DNA from: Microcaldota archaeon
Lineage (GTDB): Archaea; Micrarchaeota; Micrarchaeia; Burarchaeales; Fermentimicrarchaeaceae
Assembly (NCBI GenBank): GCA_026396455.1
Contig: JAPLWT010000037.1
Location: 1 to 33,820 of the forward strand
DNA: 33,820 bases
Direction: 5' to 3'
This document shows positions 8,729 through 17,570 of the stretch, piece by piece; the first letter of the stretch is position 1; every line of letters begins with the position of its first letter. Position numbers and translations under genes: made by a program. The notes beneath the pieces are model-generated. The model made no database searches. It saw nothing but the letters and a program-made list of their open reading frames with translations, and was not told where the DNA came from.

Positions 8729-9775
8729 ATGCTTATTTCAAAGACTCTGAAATGCAAGGTCCTCAGTCCAACCCAGAAGAAGTGGGAACTGCTTAATCAG
8801 GAGTATACAAACTTTCAGATTTATGTAAGGAGTGGTAAAAATTTTGGAATCTACTCCCTAACAAAGGCGAATTTTGATTTTGTATATAAAAATAAAGCAA
8901 GAAAGAAGAAGCAGCCCATGCCTCTGCATAATCAGTCAACAAAATTCAAAATCACAGGCAGCAAACTGACTCCCTACTGGTTCAGAATTCCCGTTAAAGG
9001 CAAAAGAGGAGGCATCTGGCTCCCCATAAAACCACATGAGAATATAGACTCCAGCTGGGAAATCAGGGAAGCAAAAGTATTCAAGAGAAAGAAGGATTTC
9101 TGGATTTACATCACAATAAGGAAAGAAGTGGAATTGAAAACTTCATACTCTTCCGTACTTGCTCTGGATGTTGGCGAAAAAGTGATAGCGGCGGCCGTGC
9201 TGTCCAGTGTACGCAAACCAATCTTCTTGGGCAGGGAGGTAAGGGGGATTAGGAGGCACCATGCCTGGCTAAGAAAGAGACTGCAGGAAAGAGAATTGTT
9301 CAAGAAATTGAAAGAGATGAGAAGCAAGGAGAAGAGGAGAGTTGAACTGGTTCTGCATGAAGTGTCAAAATACATAGTGGAACTGGCAGAGAAGAACGAT
9401 TCAATAATTGTTTTAGGTGATTTGAAGGGAATAAGAAAGCAGGATAAGGGAAAAAGGTTCAACAGAATAATCAATTCCTTCCCATTCAGCAAACTCTCAT
9501 TCTTCATTGAGTACAAGGCGCATCTGAAAGGCATAGCAGTTGTGAAAGTCAGGGAGGATTACACAAGCAAAACATGCAACAGATGCGGAGAGGAAGGAAA
9601 GAGAGTGAGACAGGGGTTGTTCAAATGTTCTCACTGCAAATACCAGGCAAATGCAGACTTCAATGGTGCGATGAATATCCTGAAGAGGTCTTGGGAGCAT
9701 ATCTTTCAAGACGGGGCTGTTGCTTTCAGCCCAGAACCGCCGATGACTGAAAAGACGAGGGCGGAAGCACATTAA
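8729..9775 (+). mobile_element. tnpB: Solo TnpB-family RNA-guided nuclease / IS200-IS605 accessory protein
   Basis: RuvC-I VLALDVGEK; RuvC-II region IIVLGDLKGIRK; zinc ribbon CNRCG...CSHC; RuvC-III NADFNGAMNI; TATA TTTATAAA at about 8700. No TnpA in the window. Confidence 0.92.
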
Positions 9776-9801
9776 TAAAACGTGCGAAGCAAAACATTCT
9801 C

Positions 9802-10533
9802 ATGGAATTCGTCGACTCCCACTGCCATCTGGATGCATTCAAGAATTATGATGAAGTAATATCAAAGGCATTGAAAGCGGGAGTGAAAGCAATAGTGACC
9901 TCCGGTTGCTCTGGCAAGAATAATACGAAGACATTGGAGATAGCACAGAAATACCCAGAGCATGTCTTCCCTGTAATAGGGATAGCACCCCAGGAAGCAA
10001 TGGACATGGGAAATTTCGATTCAGCACTGTCGTTCCTAAAAGATAATAAAGCAAGGGTTGTCGGAGTAGGCGAGATAGGGCTTGACTTCCGCTGGGGCAA
10101 GACTCCCGAGCAGACTTCAAGGCAGAGGGAGTGCTTTGAGCTTTTCCTGGAATTCGCACTTTCTGAGAAACTCCCGCTTGTTGTGCACTCCAGGGAGGCT
10201 GAAAAAGAAGTGCTGGAGGTCATAATGAAGAGAGGTGCCGAGAAGGTTTTGCTGCACTGCTTCTCGGGGGATCTCTCCCTTGCTGAGACAGCAGCAGAGC
10301 ACGGCTTCCTGATGTCAGTTCCGCCAGTGCCGTCAAGAGGGAGGGAAAAGATAGTTAAACAAGTTCCGCTTGAAAACTTATTGCTGGAAACCGATGCCCC
10401 TTACCTGGGAGGAGAGCCTGCTGCGGTAAACGTCTCAGCCAGGATGATTGCGGATATCAAGGGCATTGATGTTGAAGAGGTTTCCCGCGTAACAACGAAG
10501 AGCTGCATAGCTCTTTTCAACCTGAGGTGTTAG
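9802..10533 (+). CDS. tatD: TatD-family metal-dependent hydrolase
   Basis: [42 protein letters not shown]. Confidence 0.93.
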   Translation: MEFVDSHCHLDAFKNYDEVISKALKAGVKAIVTSGCSGKNNTKTLEIAQKYPEHVFPVIGIAPQEAMDMGNFDSALSFLKDNKARVVGVGEIGLDFRWGKTPEQTSRQRECFELFLEFALSEKLPLVVHSREAEKEVLEVIMKRGAEKVLLHCFSGDLSLAETAAEHGFLMSVPPVPSRGREKIVKQVPLENLLLETDAPYLGGEPAAVNVSARMIADIKGIDVEEVSRVTTKSCIALFNLRC

Positions 10534-10534
10534 C

Positions 10535-10993
10535 ATGGCAGTGATTGATAAGCTGAGGTCATTAGTGAGGCCGAAAGAGGAGAAGAATATAGCCCTCTTA
10601 GTAGACGGTCCTAATGTTATAAGGAAGGATGTGAATGTGGATTTGGAAGGAGTGAAGAAGAAGGTTGAGAAATACGGGAAGATAAAGATATGCAAGGTAT
10701 TTCTGGACCAGTACGCTTCAGACAAGCTTATAGAGGCAGTCACGAACCAGGGGTATGAGCCCGTGATAACAACCGGGGATGTTGATGTCACCATGGCTGT
10801 TTATGCAGTTGAGCAGGTTTTCAACCCAAACATTCAGATAATTGCCTTGATGACAAGGGATATTGACTTCAGGCCAGTGATAGTGAAGGCAAAGGAGAAG
10901 GGCAAGGAGACAATAGTCATTGGGGCTGACCCCGGCTTCAGCGTTGCTTTGAAGAAGACTGCGGACATTGTAATATTTGCCGACACCCGATGA
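10535..10993 (+). CDS. NYN/LabA-like PIN-fold putative ribonuclease
   Basis: [45 protein letters not shown]. Confidence 0.85.
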   Translation: MAVIDKLRSLVRPKEEKNIALLVDGPNVIRKDVNVDLEGVKKKVEKYGKIKICKVFLDQYASDKLIEAVTNQGYEPVITTGDVDVTMAVYAVEQVFNPNIQIIALMTRDIDFRPVIVKAKEKGKETIVIGADPGFSVALKKTADIVIFADTR

Positions 10994-11047
10994 AAGGTTT
11001 ATATACCGCGGAAGGGATAGGTATTCATTGTTTTTTAGAGGTGGACC

Positions 11048-11272
11048 ATGACAGAAAAAAGACCATTTGACATTCTGAACGGAGCTCTTGGAGGCTCTGT
11101 GCTTCTTAAGCTCAAGGGCGGAGTTGAAGTAAGGGGCACCATGGCCTCATATGATGTCCATATGAATATAGTGCTTGAGAATGCCGAGCAACTTGAAAAC
11201 GGCGAAGTGAAGAGGAAGCTCGGCACGATGCTTGTGAGGGGAGATAACATAGTCTTCATATCACCCTCCTGA
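11048..11272 (+). CDS. Sm-like (LSm/SmAP) protein
   Basis: Sm1 VLLKLKGGVEVRGTMASYDVHMNIVLENAE; Sm2 LGTMLVRGDNIVFIS; TATA at about 10997. Confidence 0.95.
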   Translation: MTEKRPFDILNGALGGSVLLKLKGGVEVRGTMASYDVHMNIVLENAEQLENGEVKRKLGTMLVRGDNIVFISPS

Positions 11273-11289
11273 AACACCAGATTAGAATC

Positions 11290-11739
11290 TCAAATCCTTA
11301 GATCTCTCCCTATTGTTTCATATGCCTTCTTGCAATCATCCCACTTCACTATGAGTACTGCGGAGTCGAAGCTGGTTGACAAGCTGATTATATTTATGTT
11401 CTTGTTGTTGAGGACTCCTGCCAGTTTCGTGATTACCCCGGTCTTATTCATGAATTCGGTTCCCGTTACAGTCACCATGCCAAGATTTCTCATTATGGAC
11501 AGGGCGCCAAACGAAGAAGTCTTTGAGACTATATCTTCGAGTGCATCCCTCGCCTTCTCCATATCGGCATCATCCACAAAGAAGCTCACTGAGTATTCTC
11601 CAGTGGATATGCAATAGATGTTAACTCTCTTGTCGGAAAGAGCTGACGAGAACTTCGCTATAACTCCAGGGGTGATCCTTACTCTCTCACCAGTCACGGA
11701 CAAGGAACTTACCGGTCGCTTATAGAGCTTCAAATCCAT
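11290..11739 (-). CDS. Stand-alone tandem ACT-domain protein (aspartokinase regulatory-like)
   Basis: Two ACT repeats: ITPGVIAKFSSALSDKRVNIYCISTGEYSVSFFV and NKTGVITKLAGVLNNKNINIISLSTSFDSAVLIV. Confidence 0.8.
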   Translation of the reverse strand: MDLKLYKRPVSSLSVTGERVRITPGVIAKFSSALSDKRVNIYCISTGEYSVSFFVDDADMEKARDALEDIVSKTSSFGALSIMRNLGMVTVTGTEFMNKTGVITKLAGVLNNKNINIISLSTSFDSAVLIVKWDDCKKAYETIGRDLRI

Positions 11740-11805
11740 CTTTCCACAGATTAAGTATAAATAATAATCTATATAAAAATCTACTGCATGAATTCACCGA
11801 AAAAA

Positions 11806-11891
11806 GGGCTCGTAGCTCAGCAGCAGAGCGTTCGCTTGGCGAATTATTTCCAAAATGCGAAAGGCCGCGGGTGCGAATCCCGCCGAGTCCA
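11806..11891 (+). tRNA. tRNA-Ala(GGC) with 14-nt intron (about 11842-11855)
   Basis: Acceptor GGGCTCG/CGAGTCC with G3:U70 pair, D-arm GCTC..GAGC, anticodon stem TTCGC/GCGAA, T-arm GCGGG TGCGAAT CCCGC, discriminator A; CCA not encoded. Confidence 0.93.
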
Positions 11892-11906
11892 CTTTTAAGA
11901 TTGCTT
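11874..11906 (+). repeat. Left copy of tRNA-Ala 3'-end/flank direct repeat
   Basis: CGAATCCCGCCGAGTCCACTTTTAAGATTGCTT; 30/33 identical by eye to 14171-14203. Confidence 0.85.
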
Positions 11907-11999
11907 TGGTCTCATTTTCGTTGTTTTTCATCTCGCTTTAGGCGGAAGTCTTTTAAATTAATACATTCATAAAGGTGCAGTCCGATATTGGTTTCTGCT

Positions 12000-14165
12000 A
12001 TGGGTGAAGATTTGGAATTAAATTTCGAAGAATATGCGCTTTGGAGCATAATAGCCATAGCTGTAATCAGCTTAGCATACGCGGTTTTTCTAATCAGGCA
12101 GATGCTGAAAGAGAGTGAAGGAACAGAAAAGATGAAAAGAGTTTCAAATGCAATAAGAGCCGGCGCAAATGCGTATTTGAATAGACAGTTCAAGGCAATC
12201 GCATCCATCATCTTGATACTCGCAGTTGCGCTCTATTTAACTGCGCAAGACGGAGGAATTGGTTTTGGAAGGGCTACTGCATTTGTGGTTGGCGCCATAT
12301 TTTCCGGAACCATTGGCTATGTTGGAATGAATACTGCAACTCGCGCAAATGTAAGGGTTGCAAACGCAGCCAAGAGAAGCTTGGGTGAGGCGCTAAGAAT
12401 CGCTTACAGGTCTGGTGCAGTTGTTGGGATGCTTACAAATGGTCTTGGTCTGTTGGGAAGCGTAGTAATATTCATGATTTATAGGGATAGGGCATATGAA
12501 GTCCTTCTGGGATTTGGTTTTGGGGGCACATTGCTTGCCTTATTCATGAGGGTAGGGGGCGGAATTTATACGAAAGCAGCTGATATTGGTGCAGATTTGG
12601 TTGGTAAAATTGAGAAGAATATCCCCGAAGATGACCCTAGAAATGCTGCGGTGATTGCCGATTTGGTTGGGGATAATGTCGGAGACTGCGCTGGAATGGC
12701 CGCGGATATTTTTGAATCTTACGAAGTTACCATTGTTTCAGCAATGATCCTAGGATTTGCTGCATTTGGCCACATGGGCGTGATTTTTCCACTCCTAGTC
12801 AGGGGGATAGGGGTTTTCAGCTCAATAATTGGAACGTATGCTGTCAGAGTAAGGAGCGAAACGGAAAACGCATTTGATGCAATTAAAAGAGGTTTTAACC
12901 TATCTGCCGTTCTTTCCATAATCGGCTTTGCCGTAGTAGCCGTATATTACGCGAATGATATTCGTTTCTTCTGGGCGACTCTTGCAGGGATAGTACTTGC
13001 GATCATGATAAACTACACTACAGAACACTTCACCTCAATTGAGAAAGACTTGGTAGGGGAACTTGCAAAATCAACAAAAACCGGAGCTGCAACCACAATA
13101 CTGACGGGGTTGGCGATCGGGCTTGAGAATTCCGTCTGGGCGGTAATAATAATCTCGGCAACAATCGCCGCATCCGCGGTTATCTTCCAAAGTGCTGGGG
13201 CGCTGGCCATTGCATACGGCGTATCCCTGACCGGGATAGGCATGCTCACCCTCACCGGCAATACAATCGCCATGGATGTATTCGGCCCAATATGTGATAA
13301 TGCAAATGGAATCGGCGAGATGGCAAAGATAGACAGAAAGGCGAGGCGGAGGTTGGCAAGCCTTGATGCAGTTGGGAACACTACCAAAGCAATAACCAAG
13401 GGAATTGCAATTGGCTCGGCAGTTATTGCGGCTGTTTCGCTTTTCCAGTCCTTCACTCAGATGACCGGCTTGGCAGGGATAAGGGTAGATAGGGTTGACC
13501 CGCTGGTTTTTGTAGGATTCTTGATTGGCGGGGCACTCCCGTTCATGTTCTGCTCGCTTATAATAAGGTCTGTGGGCAGGGCAGCCAACCTGATTGTGGA
13601 GGAAGTGAGGAGGCAGTTCAGGGAAGTGAAAGGTCTGTGGAATGGCACTGTGGAGCCGGATTATGCTAGAGTTGTCGATATATGCACCATCTCGGCGCAG
13701 AAGGAGCTGATTGCCCTTGGGGCAATTGCACTGCTGACCCCGATAGCGATTGGCCTGCTCCTGCACGAAGAAGCCCTTGGAGGTTTCCTTGCAGGCGCCA
13801 TACTGTCAGCGCAACTGCTTGCTGTTTTCATGGCCACTGCCGGTGGTGCCTGGGACAACGCGAAGAAAATGATAGAGGACGGACTTTATGGAGGTAAAGG
13901 CTCGGATGCGCATAAAGCGTCCATAGTCGGCGATACTGTCGGAGACCCGTTAAAAGACACTGCTGGTCCGGCACTTAACCCGATGATAAAGGTTATCAAC
14001 CTGGTTTCATTGCTCATTGCACCATTGATTATCGCCAATGAGCAGATGACCCCACAGGTTATCATTGCAATAATCGCATTGGTGGCAGCGATACTGATAG
14101 CAATATGGTACAGCAAGAAAGAGGCATACATAGGAGTGGATGAGTCGATACTGCGAAGGCGGTAG
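12000..14165 (+). CDS. hppA: Membrane-bound proton-translocating pyrophosphatase, K+-independent type predicted
   Basis: DVGADLVGK-type motif (DIGADLVGKIEKNIPEDDPRNAAVIADLVGDNVGDCAGMAADIFESYE), GNTTKAITKG, VGDTVGDPLKDTAGPALN. Likely start ATG 12000. Confidence 0.96.
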   Translation: MGEDLELNFEEYALWSIIAIAVISLAYAVFLIRQMLKESEGTEKMKRVSNAIRAGANAYLNRQFKAIASIILILAVALYLTAQDGGIGFGRATAFVVGAIFSGTIGYVGMNTATRANVRVANAAKRSLGEALRIAYRSGAVVGMLTNGLGLLGSVVIFMIYRDRAYEVLLGFGFGGTLLALFMRVGGGIYTKAADIGADLVGKIEKNIPEDDPRNAAVIADLVGDNVGDCAGMAADIFESYEVTIVSAMILGFAAFGHMGVIFPLLVRGIGVFSSIIGTYAVRVRSETENAFDAIKRGFNLSAVLSIIGFAVVAVYYANDIRFFWATLAGIVLAIMINYTTEHFTSIEKDLVGELAKSTKTGAATTILTGLAIGLENSVWAVIIISATIAASAVIFQSAGALAIAYGVSLTGIGMLTLTGNTIAMDVFGPICDNANGIGEMAKIDRKARRRLASLDAVGNTTKAITKGIAIGSAVIAAVSLFQSFTQMTGLAGIRVDRVDPLVFVGFLIGGALPFMFCSLIIRSVGRAANLIVEEVRRQFREVKGLWNGTVEPDYARVVDICTISAQKELIALGAIALLTPIAIGLLLHEEALGGFLAGAILSAQLLAVFMATAGGAWDNAKKMIEDGLYGGKGSDAHKASIVGDTVGDPLKDTAGPALNPMIKVINLVSLLIAPLIIANEQMTPQVIIAIIALVAAILIAIWYSKKEAYIGVDESILRRR

Positions 14166-14170
14166 GGGCA

Positions 14171-14203
14171 CGAATCCCGCCCGGTCCACTCTTAAGATTG
14201 CTT
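14171..14203 (+). repeat. Right copy: tRNA-Ala-like 3' end plus flank, no complete tRNA
   Basis: CGAATCCCGCCCGGTCCACTCTTAAGATTGCTT directly after hppA stop; homology may extend left to GCGAAGGC (14153). Confidence 0.85.
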
Positions 14204-14275
14204 AGAATTATGCGAAAGCAGTGGCAAGCACAACATATAATAATCACGCCTTCTATTAGTACATCAGGTGATGGG

Positions 14276-14536
14276 ATGATGGATATTTGGGGGAGAGGTT
14301 ACAAAAGCGAGTGGTGGGGAAAGAAGACGAGAAAGCGATTCCTCATCTGGGCGAGCTATTTTGTAGTCGGTCTTTACCTCCTTGTACTGGCAGCATTCGT
14401 AATCCTTTCACTCTCTCTCCCGCAAACCGCAGCTGACCCAGCGCATATGGTATTCCTTAAGGAGTTCGTTCTCTACTTCAGCTCTCCGGTAATCCTTTTT
14501 GCGATATTGCTGGTTCTTTGGAGCAGGGAGATATAG
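14276..14536 (+). CDS. Small two-TM membrane protein, unknown
   Basis: Start ATG with GGTG upstream and TATA-like ACATATAATA at about 14232; two hydrophobic segments. Confidence 0.6.
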   Translation: MMDIWGRGYKSEWWGKKTRKRFLIWASYFVVGLYLLVLAAFVILSLSLPQTAADPAHMVFLKEFVLYFSSPVILFAILLVLWSREI

Positions 14537-14552
14537 CAATCTTAAGAATTGC
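14535..14552. promoter_or_regulatory. Inverted-repeat element AGCAATCTTAAGAATTGC upstream of HxlR gene
   Basis: GCAAT-N7-ATTGC; first 13 nt are the exact reverse complement of 14190-14202. Confidence 0.45.
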
Positions 14553-14616
14553 AAAACTCATTTTTGAGTAGTATTTATAAGCGTTTATAACTATAAAATG
14601 TAAAGTAGGTGTTTTT

Positions 14617-14955
14617 TTGAGTGGTGATGAAGCGCTAGATAAGTGCAAAACAGTGGATTGTATCCTTGATATTTTCGGGAGGAGATGGACCGTTCGCATT
14701 TTTTCGAGGCTGCTCTACGCTGATAAAAGGATGGGTTTCAATGAACTGCTAAGAGCAACGCCGGGCATAAATCCAAAAATGCTGGCTGACCGGCTCAAGA
14801 GCCTTGAGGCGAATAACCTTGTGAAAAGAGAGGTTGAAAAAACCCCCATAAGGAGCTACTATTCGCCCACAGAGGCTGGGCGGGATTTGAGGGATACAGT
14901 TGAAGTGATGCTCAGCTGGAACAAAAAATGGGGAGCAATTAAGTGTAAAAAGTAG
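14617..14955 (+). CDS. HxlR-family winged-HTH transcriptional regulator
   Basis: VDCILDIFGRRWTVRIFSRLLYADKRMGFNELLRATPGINPKMLADRLKSLEANNLVKRE; TTG start with AGGTG. Confidence 0.9.
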   Translation: MSGDEALDKCKTVDCILDIFGRRWTVRIFSRLLYADKRMGFNELLRATPGINPKMLADRLKSLEANNLVKREVEKTPIRSYYSPTEAGRDLRDTVEVMLSWNKKWGAIKCKK

Positions 14956-15034
14956 CGCATCAAAACTATTTTAATTCCACCTGCGTAATAATTGTAACTG
15001 GTTCTGAGGTTCTAGGGAGAGATGAGTGTGTTTT

Positions 15035-16579
15035 ATGGCCGAAGTAAAAAGAGCTTTGATAAGCGTTTCAGATAAGAGCGGGGTTGCGGAATTCGCAAAG
15101 GGACTTTCCGAGCTTGGGATAGAGATGATATCAACGGGGGGTACAGCAAAAATTTTGAGGGAGAAAGGAATTCAGGTTAAGGAAGTTTCCGACATTACGG
15201 GTTTCCCTGAGATGCTTGACGGGAGAGTTAAGACGCTGCACCCGAAGATACACGCGGGCATACTGGCATTGAGGAACAAGAAGGAGCATCTTGAACAGCT
15301 GGCGAAACAGGGGATTGAAGGGATAGACCTTGTTATCGTTAACCTCTACCCGTTTGAGCAGATTATTTCCAAGAAAGTTTTTAGACATGAGGATGCAATT
15401 GAGAACATAGATATAGGCGGACCAACGCTCATACGGGCGGCTGCCAAGAATTATGAGAGCATAGGTGTTGTTGTCGATCCAGCGGATTATCCGGAAGTTT
15501 TGAAGGAGCTTAGGGAAAACAAATCGCTGGCACTTCAAACTAGGGAGAGACTTGCTACAAAGGCATTCCAGCATACGGCGAGGTATGATGCATTCATAGG
15601 TGGTTATTTTGAGAAGAAGTTTGGCGGAGAGATGTTCCCCAAGTTCCTTACTCTGAGTTTTGAGAGGGAGATGGACCTGCGCTATGGAGAGAACCCGCAC
15701 CAGAAAGCATCATTCTACAGGGAACTGGAAAGCGACGAGGCATCGATTTCAAAAGCAAAAAAACTACAGGGAAAGGAGATATCTTACAACAATATGCTTG
15801 ACGCGGACTCCGCCCTTGAGCTTCTCAAGGAGTTTGAGGAGCCTGCAGTTGTAATAGTGAAGCATAACAGCCCCTGCGGTGTCGCAGTTAACAAGAACCT
15901 CAAGGATGCCTACCTGAAAGCAAAAGCAACCGACCCAGAGGCAGCCTTCGGAGGAGTCGTCGCGCTTAACAGGACTGTTGATGCGGGTACTGCAGAACAG
16001 ATAATTTCTGTGCTCACGGATGTTGTGGTCGCCCCGCACTATTCCAGAGAGGCTCTGGAGATTTTCAGCAAAAAGAAGAATATGAGGGTTCTTGAAGTCG
16101 GCAGTTTCTCTACGAAGAAAAATGAGAGGAGGGAACTGAGAAGCATAAATGGGGGAATTCTAGTAGAAGGGAGGAACACGAAGCTGCTGATTGGTGAGCC
16201 AAAGGTTGTTACAAAAAGAAAGCCAACTGAAGCTGAGATGAAAGCGCTCTTGTTTGCATGGAAAGTATGCAAACACGTTAAATCAAATGCGATAGTGTAC
16301 AGTTTCGAGGACAGGACCGTGGGGATAGGGGCTGGGCAGATGAAGAGATCTGATGCGTCGAAGCTGGGCGCAATGAAGGCGGTTGAATCATTAAGAGGCG
16401 CAGTCCTGGCGTCGGATGCATTCTTCCCATTCAGGGATGCAATTGACATTGCAGTTCAGGCAGGGGTCACTGCAATAATACAACCGGGCGGATCAAAGAA
16501 CGACCAGCAGGTAATAGATGCCTGCAATGAGCACAATATAGCTATGGTTTTCACGGGAATAAGGCATTTCAGGCATTAG
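15035..16579 (+). CDS. purH: Bifunctional AICAR formyltransferase/IMP cyclohydrolase
   Basis: ALISVSDKSGVAEFAKGL, GGTAKILRE, DGRVKTLHPKIHAGIL, RYGENPHQKASFY, KHNSPCGVA, FFPFRDAID, C-terminal TGIRHFRH. Confidence 0.97.
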   Translation: MAEVKRALISVSDKSGVAEFAKGLSELGIEMISTGGTAKILREKGIQVKEVSDITGFPEMLDGRVKTLHPKIHAGILALRNKKEHLEQLAKQGIEGIDLVIVNLYPFEQIISKKVFRHEDAIENIDIGGPTLIRAAAKNYESIGVVVDPADYPEVLKELRENKSLALQTRERLATKAFQHTARYDAFIGGYFEKKFGGEMFPKFLTLSFEREMDLRYGENPHQKASFYRELESDEASISKAKKLQGKEISYNNMLDADSALELLKEFEEPAVVIVKHNSPCGVAVNKNLKDAYLKAKATDPEAAFGGVVALNRTVDAGTAEQIISVLTDVVVAPHYSREALEIFSKKKNMRVLEVGSFSTKKNERRELRSINGGILVEGRNTKLLIGEPKVVTKRKPTEAEMKALLFAWKVCKHVKSNAIVYSFEDRTVGIGAGQMKRSDASKLGAMKAVESLRGAVLASDAFFPFRDAIDIAVQAGVTAIIQPGGSKNDQQVIDACNEHNIAMVFTGIRHFRH

Positions 16580-17526
16580 CTTCTCTTCCTCTCACTCCAA
16601 ACTGCTATAACGAGCATTGCCATCAGGATGGAGAATGGCATGCACCCCTTGGCAAGTGACAGTATCATCTGGGATGTGTTATCAGTGCTGGAAGGGGGCG
16701 GCTGGGAGTTCACTGGAGGTTGGATAACAGGAGTCTCATTAGTTTCATTATTCTCGGTGATATTATTGTCGCTGGGCAAGTGAGTGTTGTTCGTGTTATT
16801 CTGCGGAGGAGGTGGTGGAGCACATAATTCCGGGGCATAAGATGAGCCAGCTTCACGAATCTTGACTATTGCATCTGTCGTAAGATTGTAAGCATCATGT
16901 ATGTTGCAGATGGTGAGATCGTTGCTTGCGTTGAGAAGTTCAGAAGAGACATCCTGAAGTTCAGCCAACACGGAGGCATTGGCGTTAGGGCAATTGGTGT
17001 ATTCCTGAAAGACTGGGCCGTATTCCTTCATCGCGGTATCTATATTATTCATCACATTGTCCTCATAAAGGCTGGTGTAGTGGTTCACGGTAACGCTAAG
17101 TTCTTTTTCATATAATGCTCTTCCTTCGCAAAATGGTCCCCCGCAGTATGATTCCGTGCCAAGAGTGCCGGAAAGCTTGAAAGGGATCTGGTCGCTTCCA
17201 TTCTTCCCACCTGTCGGAGTATAGATAGTTAGCGTACAGGAGTTACTAAGACGAGGCATCACATCGCATATCTTGCCTCCGTCTTCGTATTCACCTGACG
17301 ATAAGTTGTAATACGTGTAAGTGACTTTAAGCGTAGCGTTTGGTGAGGGATTTACAACTAAAACATCAACGTGGTAGGATGTTTGAATTCCATCCGTCTT
17401 ACAGTTAGGACCAGAAAGAGGTTTATTGTCTACTAGTATCGCATTTAATTCGTAGAATTCAGTAGCACTTACTAGGCCAACAATCAGTAAAAAAGCAAAA
17501 ATACAAATTTTCAATTTTACAACCAT
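16576..17526 (-). CDS. Secreted protein with C-terminal membrane anchor, unknown
   Basis: Signal-like MVVKLKICIFAFLLIVGLVSA; Pro/Asn/Thr-rich linker with many NxS/T sequons; C-terminal hydrophobic helix plus ERKRS. Confidence 0.6.
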   Translation of the reverse strand: MVVKLKICIFAFLLIVGLVSATEFYELNAILVDNKPLSGPNCKTDGIQTSYHVDVLVVNPSPNATLKVTYTYYNLSSGEYEDGGKICDVMPRLSNSCTLTIYTPTGGKNGSDQIPFKLSGTLGTESYCGGPFCEGRALYEKELSVTVNHYTSLYEDNVMNNIDTAMKEYGPVFQEYTNCPNANASVLAELQDVSSELLNASNDLTICNIHDAYNLTTDAIVKIREAGSSYAPELCAPPPPPQNNTNNTHLPSDNNITENNETNETPVIQPPVNSQPPPSSTDNTSQMILSLAKGCMPFSILMAMLVIAVWSERKRS

Positions 17527-17570
17527 CTTAACCCCTCTTTTTTGATTAATATGTAACCTGCTCATTTATG

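Noticed and set aside
13071-13766. 231-aa minus-strand ORF and several other antisense ORFs within hppA
   Set aside because: Fully antisense to a clear, conserved hppA reading frame; composition looks like a shadow ORF.
14153-14187. Second tRNA-Ala gene after hppA
   Set aside because: Only the 3' portion is present: no acceptor 5' strand, D-arm or anticodon arm, and the T-stem does not pair fully. Treated as a repeat/remnant.
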